The notes under the pieces: model-generated
Databases searched by the model: none
Told to the model about the DNA's origin: nothing
The model's input: only the letters and a program-made list of their open reading frames with translations
Shown here: positions 7,370 through 14,495 of the stretch, one piece after another
Layout: each line of letters starts with the position of its first letter
Position numbering within the stretch: the stretch's first letter is position 1
Made by a program: the position numbers and the translations under genes
Origin: Bacteroidales bacterium
Lineage (GTDB): Bacteria; Bacteroidota; Bacteroidia; Bacteroidales; Paludibacteraceae
NCBI GenBank assembly: GCA_004557405.1
Contig: SFDZ01000024.1
Coordinates: forward strand, 1-20,952
Direction: 5' to 3'
Length of the DNA: 20,952 nt

Positions 7370-8500
7370 TTACAATCGTTGCATGGTGCGTACAACCATT
7401 TCGGATTTCCAAGCGGCAAAATCGCCTTCCAAAATATGCCGGCGTGCTTCGCCCACGAGCCACAGATAAAATGCGAGGTTGTGAATCGATGCAATTTGCA
7501 ATGCCAACAATTCGCCGGCTATGAACAAGTGGCGCAGGTAGGCTTTGCTGTACACTCTATCGACAAAACAGTCACTTTCGGCATCAATAGGCGAAAAGTC
7601 GTTGGCCCATTTTTTGTTTTTCATGTTCATGATGCCGTTGCGGGTGAACAGCATACCGTTGCGCCCGTTGCGTGTGGGCATCACACAATCGAACATATCG
7701 ACACCGCGTGCGATACCTTCCAAAATGTTGGCCGGCGTGCCTACGCCCATTAGGTAGCGTGGTTTGTCGGTGGGCAAAATGTCGTTCACTATTTCAATCA
7801 TCTCGTACATCTTTTCGGTGGGTTCGCCTACGGCCAATCCGCCGATGGCGTAGCCTTCGCGGTTTTGCGATTTGACAAATTCGGCCGATGCACGGCGCAA
7901 ATCGGGATACACACAGCCTTGCACAATCGGGAAAAAGGTTTGCGAATAGCCATATTTCGGTTCTGTGGCGTCAAAATGTTTCAAACCACGTTCCAACCAG
8001 CGGTGCGTGCGCTCCATCGATTCTTTGGCATACCGATAGTCGGCGGTGCCGGGCGTGCATTCGTCGAATGCCATGATGATGTCGGCGCCGATGGTGCGTT
8101 GTGTTTCGACAACGTTTTCCGGCGTAAACAGATGGCGCGACCCGTCGATGTGCGAGTTGAAAACAACGCCTTCTTCTTTCATTTTGCGTGTTCCGGCAAG
8201 CGAAAATACCTGAAAACCACCGCTATCGGTCAGAATAGGTCGATTCCAACCGTTGAATTTGTGCAGACCGCCGGCCGCTTCCAATACGTCGAGGCCGGGA
8301 CGCAAATAGAGGTGATAGGTGTTGCCAAGTATGATTTGCGCTTTGATGTCGTCGTGCAATTCGCGCACATGCACGCCTTTCACCGAACCAACTGTGCCGA
8401 CAGGCATGAAAATGGGTGTTTCGATGCAGCCGTGATCGGTGGTTATTTTGCCTGTGCGTGCAGCGGTCAGCGCGTCTGTGTGTTGAAGTTCAAATTGCAT
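7370..8500 (-). CDS. tgt: tRNA-guanine(34) transglycosylase (queuosine pathway)
   Basis: A 376-residue Tgt, which swaps guanine 34 of GUN-anticodon tRNAs for a 7-deazaguanine (preQ1) on the way to queuosine. The substrate pocket is conserved: T-D-S-G-G-F-Q-V-F-S at 91-100 with Asp92, G-G-L-A-V-G-E at 220-226, and the nucleophile region D-M-F-D-C-V-M-P-T-R-N-G-R-N-G at 268-282. The C-terminal structural zinc site, Cys-X-Cys-X2-Cys...His in E. coli, is degenerate. The aligned positions are Ser309, Cys311, Asp314 and His340, so two of four ligands are gone while the 31-residue spacing to the His is kept. The surrounding fold signature Y-S-K-A-Y-L-R-H-L is intact. The start overlaps the upstream permease by 11 bases, indicating translational coupling. 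Bacteroidota often place tgt beside an LptF/LptG-type gene; this arrangement has one on each side. Confidence 0.95.
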   Translation of the reverse strand: MQFELQHTDALTAARTGKITTDHGCIETPIFMPVGTVGSVKGVHVRELHDDIKAQIILGNTYHLYLRPGLDVLEAAGGLHKFNGWNRPILTDSGGFQVFSLAGTRKMKEEGVVFNSHIDGSRHLFTPENVVETQRTIGADIIMAFDECTPGTADYRYAKESMERTHRWLERGLKHFDATEPKYGYSQTFFPIVQGCVYPDLRRASAEFVKSQNREGYAIGGLAVGEPTEKMYEMIEIVNDILPTDKPRYLMGVGTPANILEGIARGVDMFDCVMPTRNGRNGMLFTRNGIMNMKNKKWANDFSPIDAESDCFVDRVYSKAYLRHLFIAGELLALQIASIHNLAFYLWLVGEARRHILEGDFAAWKSEMVVRTMQRL

Positions 8501-10001
8501 GGGGTGTGCGTTTTGATGATTTATTTTTTAATTGTAATAAGGTGTGGCGCATGGTTTGTTTGATGCGTCCGAAAAACAGTTTGTAGGCATCGGCATTGAA
8601 CAGCGCCGAATCGGTGGCGGCTTTGTAGGTCAGGAATATGCCTATCGGCAGCAGTACGGCCGAACTCAACCACATGCCTTGCCACACGTCCCAAAGACCT
8701 TCGCGCGCCATCTTTTGGCCTGTCGTGTCGATGATGTAATAGATGACAAAAAACACCACCGACACCACAACCGGCATACCTAAACCACCTTTGCGCACGA
8801 TGGCTCCGAGCGGCGCACCGATGAAGAAAAATATCAGACACGCAAACGACAAAGTGAATTTTCGATGCCATTCTACATCGTGCCGTATGAAAAAATCGTC
8901 GGCTTCGCCCACAATGGCGCGTTTGTATTCTACATCGTTCATAACCGATTGCGCGCGCGTAACTGCTTGACGAACAACGGCTTCCATCTTTTCCTGTGGC
9001 AGCGTTTCAAACAACGAATCGGCATCGATGAGCAGCGTGGGCTGTTGTGGTTGCTCGGCCAATTTGGCAAGTTCGCGCTCCGAGTAACTTTGCGAAAAAT
9101 ATTTGCCGGTGGTCAACTCGTGCGAAAAACCGACGCGCAGCGAGTCGCGCACTTGGTTCACCGAGTCGATGTCGTGTGTCAGCCGCACAATGTCTTTGCT
9201 GATGTGTTGATTGCTCATCAGCGACTCGTCCATGCGATTGAAATTGGCGTCGAAATCTATCAGCAACTCTTTTTCGGTGAAGGTTTCGCGGCGGTATGGA
9301 ATATTGCCTCTGCCAACTTGCTGCTTGTTCAGGTTTTCGAACGCTTCGCCGTTGTACAGCGTCAGTTTTAGGTTCAGTTTGTCGGCCGTCAGTTTGATGT
9401 AGGCCGAATCGGCTGTCGTTACCGACGCGTTGTCGAATCCGTTGGTGAAATCGTAAATCATCAGATTTTTCAACAAACCGGTGCGATTGTCGCGGTCGCG
9501 CACATAGATGTTCAGCCCGTTGATGCCCGAATAAAATTCACCGACCGGAATCTCGAGTTCGGGCGATTTCTGCCGAATGGAAAACATCAACGTCCACATC
9601 TTTTTCTGCGCGTATGGAATGACGTTGTTCGAAAAGAAAAACGCACCGATGCACACCATGGCGATGAATATCGTGAGCGAACGCATGATGCGAAACAGCG
9701 AAATGCCGGCCGATTTCATGGCCAGCAGTTCCAAACTCTCGCCCAAATTGCCAAATGTCATCAGCGATGCCAACAAAATGGCCAACGGCAGCGCCAACGG
9801 CACCGAGGTCAGCGACGAATAGAAGAAAAACTCCAACATCACATCCATCGGCAAACCCTTGCCTACAAAGTCGTTGAGGTGCAACCACAAAAACTGCATC
9901 ACCACGATGAACAGACAAATGAAAAACGTAGCGCAGAACAACTGCATAAACGTTGTAAACAGATACCAATCGATATGTTTTATGCGCAAAGAATGTTTCA
10001 T
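8490..10001 (-). CDS. LptF/LptG-family lipopolysaccharide export permease, long form (503 aa)
   Basis: A 503-residue YjgP/YjgQ-family permease and the first gene of the minus-strand operon. Membrane segments lie at about 12-38, 58-82 and 106-127, then a large periplasmic part (about 130-378), then segments at 381-400, 407-427 and 443-462, and a basic cytoplasmic tail. The usual family length is about 360 residues; the excess is a charged, mostly helical-looking insertion after the jellyroll, roughly residues 255-375, rich in Asp, Gln, Arg and Ser. The N-terminus (I-K-H-I-D-W-Y-L-F) resembles that of the second permease in this operon (L-K-H-L-D-W-Y-I-I), so the pair probably forms the LptF-LptG heterodimer. 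A promoter box lies 21 bases before the ATG. The assignment to the family is firm; the role of the insertion is unknown. Confidence 0.88.
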   Translation of the reverse strand: MKHSLRIKHIDWYLFTTFMQLFCATFFICLFIVVMQFLWLHLNDFVGKGLPMDVMLEFFFYSSLTSVPLALPLAILLASLMTFGNLGESLELLAMKSAGISLFRIMRSLTIFIAMVCIGAFFFSNNVIPYAQKKMWTLMFSIRQKSPELEIPVGEFYSGINGLNIYVRDRDNRTGLLKNLMIYDFTNGFDNASVTTADSAYIKLTADKLNLKLTLYNGEAFENLNKQQVGRGNIPYRRETFTEKELLIDFDANFNRMDESLMSNQHISKDIVRLTHDIDSVNQVRDSLRVGFSHELTTGKYFSQSYSERELAKLAEQPQQPTLLIDADSLFETLPQEKMEAVVRQAVTRAQSVMNDVEYKRAIVGEADDFFIRHDVEWHRKFTLSFACLIFFFIGAPLGAIVRKGGLGMPVVVSVVFFVIYYIIDTTGQKMAREGLWDVWQGMWLSSAVLLPIGIFLTYKAATDSALFNADAYKLFFGRIKQTMRHTLLQLKNKSSKRTPHAI

Positions 10002-10021
10002 GCTGACTCAATTCCAAACTG

Positions 10022-10029
10022 CAAAGGTA
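10022..10029 (-). promoter_or_regulatory. Promoter -7 box of the permease-tgt-permease-mfd-sirtuin operon
   Basis: TACCTTTG on the minus strand matches TAnnTTTG. It ends 20 bases before the start codon (10001-9999), so the leader would be only about 14 bases. No TTTG is present at the expected 19-20 base spacing upstream. Confidence 0.7.
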
Positions 10030-10051
10030 CAAAAAAATCCGTGATGTTTGT

Positions 10052-10077
10052 AATTTGTGGCAAAATTTGTGGCAAAA
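10052..10077. repeat. Tandem 12-bp repeat between divergent promoters
   Basis: The unit AATTTGTGGCAA occurs twice head to tail (10052-10063 and 10064-10075) and continues two bases into a third copy. It lies midway between the minus-strand -7 box (10022-10029) and the plus-strand -7 box (10102-10109), where the two -33 regions would be. A role as protein-binding site is inferred only. Confidence 0.6.
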
Positions 10078-10101
10078 CGCATCGTGTAACCGATTTTTTA
10101 C

Positions 10102-10109
10102 TATCTTTG
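10102..10109 (+). promoter_or_regulatory. Promoter -7 box of the barrel-protein/lipoprotein/nadD/tex operon
   Basis: TATCTTTG matches TAnnTTTG and ends only 14 bases before the ATG at 10124. The transcript would begin about 7-8 bases before the start codon, close to leaderless. No TTTG lies at the expected -33 position (around 10078-10082). Confidence 0.65.
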
Positions 10110-10123
10110 CAACCGAGCAACTG

Positions 10124-10792
10124 ATGAAAAAAGTGATTCTCATATTGGTTTCGTGCCTGATGGCATGGCCGCTGTGGGCGCAGACTATCGACAAAGATTC
10201 GGCGCGCATGGTGTTGCTGACTGCGCCTGGCGAAAAGCCGTTTCGCGTCGAGCACGAATTGCAAATTGGCGTGGGCGACATCTTGCTGATGAATGATTTG
10301 TATCGCAACGATGGCGCGTTTGCTACACCGCATGCACCACACACCGATTTGTTTGCACAAGATGTGTATCGTGGTGCCGAAATGGCTTCGGGCACCATCG
10401 CTTTCAACTACACGTGTCGTACCAAAAAATGGCTGTGGTTTGGCGCTACGATTGCTTATGCGGGATTCTACACGCCGGCTTTCGACCGCATCACCGACCG
10501 TTTGGCCTACAAAACCCGCGAGCATTTTGTGGCTATTATGCCGACTATTCGCGTGTCGTACATCAATCGCAAATACATCACGCTCTATTCGGCGGCAGCC
10601 ATCGGAGGAGCGGTTGCAGTGTACGAACAGAAACCTTACGATGCTGGCAGCGCGGTGCGCACCGCCGATGGCAAATTTGTGTTCCAAATCACGGCGTTGG
10701 GTTTTTCTGTCGGCTACAAAGTATATGCTTTTGCCGAATTGGGCGCCGGCATGCGCGGCTATTTTTATGGCGGCATCGGCTATCGATTTTAA
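10124..10792 (+). CDS. Predicted outer-membrane beta-barrel protein, uncharacterised
   Basis: A 222-residue exported protein. A Sec signal peptide (basic M-K-K, hydrophobic core, likely cut after W-P-L-W-A at 19) is followed by alternating amphipathic strands rich in Tyr, Phe and Gly, e.g. A-T-I-A-Y-A-G-F-Y and A-E-L-G-A-G-M-R-G-Y-F-Y-G. It ends in Y-R-F, the terminal aromatic typical of outer-membrane barrels recognised by the Bam machinery. Roughly eight strands could fit. I do not recognise a named family, and no enzymatic motif is visible. It is the first gene after a promoter box and is followed after 24 bases by a lipoprotein gene. The ATG at 10124 is chosen because it gives the signal peptide and falls just behind the promoter; an earlier in-frame ATG at 10055 lies upstream of the promoter. 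Confidence 0.7.
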   Translation: MKKVILILVSCLMAWPLWAQTIDKDSARMVLLTAPGEKPFRVEHELQIGVGDILLMNDLYRNDGAFATPHAPHTDLFAQDVYRGAEMASGTIAFNYTCRTKKWLWFGATIAYAGFYTPAFDRITDRLAYKTREHFVAIMPTIRVSYINRKYITLYSAAAIGGAVAVYEQKPYDAGSAVRTADGKFVFQITALGFSVGYKVYAFAELGAGMRGYFYGGIGYRF

Positions 10793-10816
10793 TTATTGAC
10801 GACAATGTAATGCGCT

Positions 10817-11626
10817 ATGAATCTTCGATTTAATATACATTTCGGCACTTGGCTGGTGGGGCTGTTGCTGCTCGTCGTGATGGTCGCGTGCGAAACCGAA
10901 CCCGAAGAGGCGCGCGGCAAACTGACACAGCGCGGCAAACTTGTGTACGACGAGTGGAATCGCTTTCTGACCACCAACGTGATGAACGATTGGTTGGATA
11001 TGGCGCTCCGTTTCAATGCCTACTACGAGGCCGACGAAGCACATAAAATCGCCGTCGAAGATAGTTTGCTCACACAATATAAAGTGCGCCAAAATGGAAA
11101 CGTGTGGGAGTTGCGCATCGACAATCGGGCACAATATCGTTTCACCATCGACCAAGCCTTGTCGAAAAATGGCGCGCATTGGGAGTGCGTGCGCTTCAAA
11201 ACCTCTGTAGCCGATGCGACCGCAAACTACGGTTTCACCGACCGCGATGTGCATTACGTCATCGATTGCGTCGCTCCGAACTGTTGGCGCATCGCTCAAA
11301 GCGCCGACACGCTTTTGCCCGTCAGTGTGGTGATAGAAATGACCAAATTGCCGCCCACCATCGCCAATCGCGCCTACAATCTGTTGGGCGAAGGACGCTT
11401 GCTGCTGCCGGCGGCAACGTATGGCAGCGATTGTTTTGTGAACTTTTCGACCATCTATCCGCTGGAACACACCTTGCGCCAATGGAGCAGTGGCGTGCTA
11501 CAGTTGCAGGCCTACAATTTGCACGGCGATACGATTCCCGTCAAAGTGGCGTTCAATCAGTCGAACGACAACTACTACACCTTGTCGATTACCTATCGGG
11601 GCGTAACCGAAACGTACAACCACTAA
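10817..11626 (+). CDS. Uncharacterised lipoprotein
   Basis: A 269-residue protein. A basic/hydrophobic leader ends in a lipobox-like V-M-V-A-C with the acylated Cys at about residue 25, followed by an acidic E-T-E-P-E-E-A-R stretch, which suits surface or outer-membrane retention in Bacteroidota. The mature part first looks helical (about 30-75, with K-L-V-Y-D-E-W-N-R-F), then beta-rich (about 90-265), with many Tyr, Thr and Asn. I recognise no catalytic motif or named domain. It sits 24 bases after a predicted outer-membrane barrel gene and 6 bases before nadD, so all are probably one transcript. A link to the barrel protein as a complex is only suggested by the adjacency. Confidence 0.75.
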   Translation: MNLRFNIHFGTWLVGLLLLVVMVACETEPEEARGKLTQRGKLVYDEWNRFLTTNVMNDWLDMALRFNAYYEADEAHKIAVEDSLLTQYKVRQNGNVWELRIDNRAQYRFTIDQALSKNGAHWECVRFKTSVADATANYGFTDRDVHYVIDCVAPNCWRIAQSADTLLPVSVVIEMTKLPPTIANRAYNLLGEGRLLLPAATYGSDCFVNFSTIYPLEHTLRQWSSGVLQLQAYNLHGDTIPVKVAFNQSNDNYYTLSITYRGVTETYNH

Positions 11627-11632
11627 CTGCCG

Positions 11633-12208
11633 ATGACACGCACAGGACTCTTTTTCGGATCATTCAATCCTATTCACAATGGACATTTGGCGTTGGCTAA
11701 ACATCTGTTGCAGTGCGGCTTAGATGAAATTTGGTTGGTGGTGTCGCCGCAAAACCCACTCAAAAAATCAGCCGATTTGTGGGACGACGATTTTCGCTTG
11801 CAACTGACGCGCCTCGCGCTGTGCAACGAACCGCAACTGCAAGTCTCCGACATCGAATTTGCGTTGCCTAAACCCAACTACACCATCGACACGCTGCGCA
11901 CACTGCAACAGCGCTACCCCGACCGCACCTTTGTGTTGCTCATCGGCGCCGACAATGCAGCCATTTTCGACCGCTGGAAGGATTACGACGCTATTCTGAA
12001 CACTTTTGACGTGTGGGCATATCCGCGCGATGGCTACCCGAATGCCAATCCGCAGTTGCCGCAGATTCGTTTTGTCGATGCACCGCTGTTTCGGGTGTCT
12101 TCTACCGAGATACGCCAACGTTTAGCCGCCGGACAAACAATCCGTGGTCGGGTGCCCGACAGCGTGGCCGAGGTTATCGAACAGCGCTTGAAAAATGCTA
12201 ATAATTAA
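11633..12208 (+). CDS. nadD: Nicotinate-nucleotide adenylyltransferase NadD
   Basis: A 191-residue nucleotidyltransferase that makes deamido-NAD from nicotinate mononucleotide and ATP, the shared step of de novo and salvage NAD synthesis. The N-terminal G-S-F-N-P-I-H-N-G-H (9-18) is the ATP-binding (H/T)XGH signature. N-Y-T-I-D-T-L (82-88) and L-I-G-A-D-N (103-108) are the NadD nicotinate-site blocks, and S-S-T-E-I-R (156-161) is the second ATP signature (ISSTxIR). The length is typical for the family. It follows the lipoprotein gene by 6 bases and is followed by tex. The sirtuin in the neighbouring operon consumes NAD, but the two operons are transcribed divergently and nothing shows a functional link. 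Confidence 0.95.
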   Translation: MTRTGLFFGSFNPIHNGHLALAKHLLQCGLDEIWLVVSPQNPLKKSADLWDDDFRLQLTRLALCNEPQLQVSDIEFALPKPNYTIDTLRTLQQRYPDRTFVLLIGADNAAIFDRWKDYDAILNTFDVWAYPRDGYPNANPQLPQIRFVDAPLFRVSSTEIRQRLAAGQTIRGRVPDSVAEVIEQRLKNANN

Positions 12209-12215
12209 ATGCGTT

Positions 12216-14336
12216 ATGGATATTATTATTTCGCTCATTTCTAAACAGTTAAATATATCTGAAAGGCAGATTCGGAATACACTGAAACTGCTTGCCGATG
12301 GTGCCACCATCCCGTTTATCAGTCGCTACCGCAAGGAGGCCACCGGCGGCCTCGACGAGGTACAGATTGCCGCCATAGCCGATGCCAACGATAAGTTGAC
12401 CGAACTTGTCAAACGCAAAGAAACTATCGTCAAAACCATTGCCGAACAAGGTGCTTTGACCGATGAATTGCGCTGCAAAATTGACGATACTTGGGAGGCC
12501 AATGCGCTCGAAGACCTCTATTTGCCTTATAAGCCCAAACGTCGCACACGCGGACAAATGGCCATCGAACGCGGCCTTGAACCGTTGGCCAAAATCATCA
12601 TGGCACAGCGATGCAACGACCTTGATTTGCAGGCCGAACGCTACCTGAACGACCAAGTGCCCGACGTCAAAGAGGCGTTGGTCGGCGCACGCGATATCAT
12701 TGCCGAGTGGATTAACGAAAATAGTTTTGCGCGCAACATTGTACGCCGACAATTCGCACGCGAAGCCGTCATCACAGCCCGCGTGGCAAAGGGCAAAGAG
12801 GCCGACGGCGACAAATATCGCGACTATTTCGACTGTAGCGAACCATTGCGCCGCATCTCGTCGCACCGCTTGCTGGCCATGCGGCGTGGCGAAAAAGAGG
12901 GATTCCTCAAAATAGATATTTCGGTTTGCGAAGACGGTGTACTCGATAAATTACATAATGTATTCGTAAAGGCTGCCAATGCTGCCTCCGAACAGGTGAA
13001 ACTCGCTGTCGACGAGGCGTATAAGCGTCTGTTGAAACCGGCCATCGAAACCGAATTTGCTGCCACCTCCAAATCTAAAGCCGATGCTGAAGCCATTGCC
13101 ATATTTGTTGATAACTTGCGTCAACTGCTGCTGGCATCGCCGCTGGGACAAAAGCGCATTTTGAGCATCGACCCCGGATTTCGCACCGGCTGCAAAGTGG
13201 TGTGTCTCGATGCGCAAGGCAACTTGTTGCACAACGAAACCATCTATCCGCATCCGCCGCGCAACGAATATGCGCAAGCCATGCGAAAAATCGCTCACCT
13301 GGTCGAACAATACGAGATAGAAGCCATAGCCGTCGGCAATGGCACCGCCGGCCGCGAAACCGAACAATTTGTGCAAAACATACGCTTCGACCGCGATGTG
13401 CAGGTGTTTGTGGTGAGCGAAAACGGCGCAAGCATCTATTCCGCCTCGAAAATTGCGCGCGAAGAGTTCCCCGACTACGATGTAACGGTGCGTGGTGCCG
13501 TGTCGCTCGGGCGGCGCTTGATGGATCCGCTGGCCGAACTTGTCAAAATCGACCCGAAATCCATCGGCGTAGGGCAGTATCAGCACGATGTCGATCAGAC
13601 CGCACTGAAAAAAGCGTTGGACACGACCGTCGAAAGTTGCGTCAATCGCGTGGGAGTCAACGTCAATACGGCCGGCAAATACCTGCTGACCTACATTTCA
13701 GGCATCGGGCCGCAGTTGGCGCAAAATATTGTCGATTACCGCACCGAACATGGCGCGTTTGAGTCGCGCAAAGCCCTGCTCAAAGTGCCGAAACTCGGCG
13801 CCAAAGCCTTCGAACAATGCGCCGGATTTATGCGGATTGAAAATTCCGATAATCCGCTGGATAACAGCGCTGTACACCCCGAATCGTACCACTTGGTGGA
13901 ACAGATGGCACACGATTTGGATTGTACCGTGGCCGATTTGCTGAAAAACGAAACCTTGCGCGCTCAAATTGTGCCCGAAAAATATCTGTCCGACACCGTC
14001 GGGCTGCCAACCCTGAAAGACATTTTGGCCGAATTGGCAAAACCAACCCGCGACCCGCGCACCACCATTCAGGTCTTTGCCTTCGACCCGAACATCAAAA
14101 CCATCGACGATGTGCGCGCCGGACAAATAGTGCCGGGCATCATTACAAACATTACCAAATTTGGCGCATTTGTCGATATAGGCGTGCACGACAACGGATT
14201 GATACACATCTCGAACATGGCCGACCATTTTGTGAGCGATCCCACGACGGTCGTATCGCTGCATCAGCAGGTGCAAGTGCAGGTGCTCGACGTCGATGTG
14301 GCACGCCACCGCATACAACTGAAGTTGCTGAAATAA
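12216..14336 (+). CDS. tex: Tex-family S1 RNA-binding transcription accessory protein
   Basis: A 706-residue Tex protein, a conserved nucleic-acid-binding factor thought to assist transcription. An N-terminal helical Tex domain with I-P-F-I-S-R-Y-R-K-E-A-T-G-G-L-D-E (32-48) is followed by a YqgF/RNase H-like domain starting at R-I-L-S-I-D-P-G-F-R-T-G (314-325). Next come tandem helix-hairpin-helix elements, S-G-I-G-P-Q-L-A-Q-N-I-V (495-506) and V-P-K-L-G-A-K-A-F (524-532), and a C-terminal S1 domain (about 633-706; G-I-I-T-N-I-T-K-F-G-A-F-V-D-I-G). It ends soon after the S1 domain, so the longer disordered tail of some relatives is absent. The start at 12216 (M-D-I-I-I-S) is preferred; an in-frame ATG at 12195 would overlap the end of nadD and add seven residues. 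It is the last gene of its operon, and no clear terminator is seen before the glyS promoter. Confidence 0.95.
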   Translation: MDIIISLISKQLNISERQIRNTLKLLADGATIPFISRYRKEATGGLDEVQIAAIADANDKLTELVKRKETIVKTIAEQGALTDELRCKIDDTWEANALEDLYLPYKPKRRTRGQMAIERGLEPLAKIIMAQRCNDLDLQAERYLNDQVPDVKEALVGARDIIAEWINENSFARNIVRRQFAREAVITARVAKGKEADGDKYRDYFDCSEPLRRISSHRLLAMRRGEKEGFLKIDISVCEDGVLDKLHNVFVKAANAASEQVKLAVDEAYKRLLKPAIETEFAATSKSKADAEAIAIFVDNLRQLLLASPLGQKRILSIDPGFRTGCKVVCLDAQGNLLHNETIYPHPPRNEYAQAMRKIAHLVEQYEIEAIAVGNGTAGRETEQFVQNIRFDRDVQVFVVSENGASIYSASKIAREEFPDYDVTVRGAVSLGRRLMDPLAELVKIDPKSIGVGQYQHDVDQTALKKALDTTVESCVNRVGVNVNTAGKYLLTYISGIGPQLAQNIVDYRTEHGAFESRKALLKVPKLGAKAFEQCAGFMRIENSDNPLDNSAVHPESYHLVEQMAHDLDCTVADLLKNETLRAQIVPEKYLSDTVGLPTLKDILAELAKPTRDPRTTIQVFAFDPNIKTIDDVRAGQIVPGIITNITKFGAFVDIGVHDNGLIHISNMADHFVSDPTTVVSLHQQVQVQVLDVDVARHRIQLKLLK

Positions 14337-14397
14337 CCTAAACGGCGCACTACCTGCCCGGCGAACGCCACGAAACGAAAAAAAAATGCCGCATTGT

Positions 14398-14428
14398 TTT
14401 GATGTTCCGTTTTTTTGTCGTACCTTTG
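14398..14428 (+). promoter_or_regulatory. Bacteroidota-type promoter of glyS
   Basis: TTTG at 14398-14401, a 19-base spacer and TACCTTTG at 14421-14428 give a full match to the consensus. The predicted start near 14435 leaves a leader of about 60 bases, the longest clear leader in this window. A possible hairpin lies in it (14440-14447 with 14455-14462). Confidence 0.8.
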
Positions 14429-14495
14429 CAGGTTGAAAAGGTGCCGCGCAGTTTGTGGCGCCCAAAACAACTACCAAATACACACTAAAATAAAT

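Noticed and set aside
7350..7463. 38-residue N-terminal extension of the second LptF/LptG-type permease
   Set aside because: Overlaps tgt coding sequence and has no permease character; the Met at 7349 aligns with the start of its paralogue.
14337..14400. Possible tex terminator in the gap before glyS
   Set aside because: A-rich runs are present but no convincing stem followed by T was found; not annotated.
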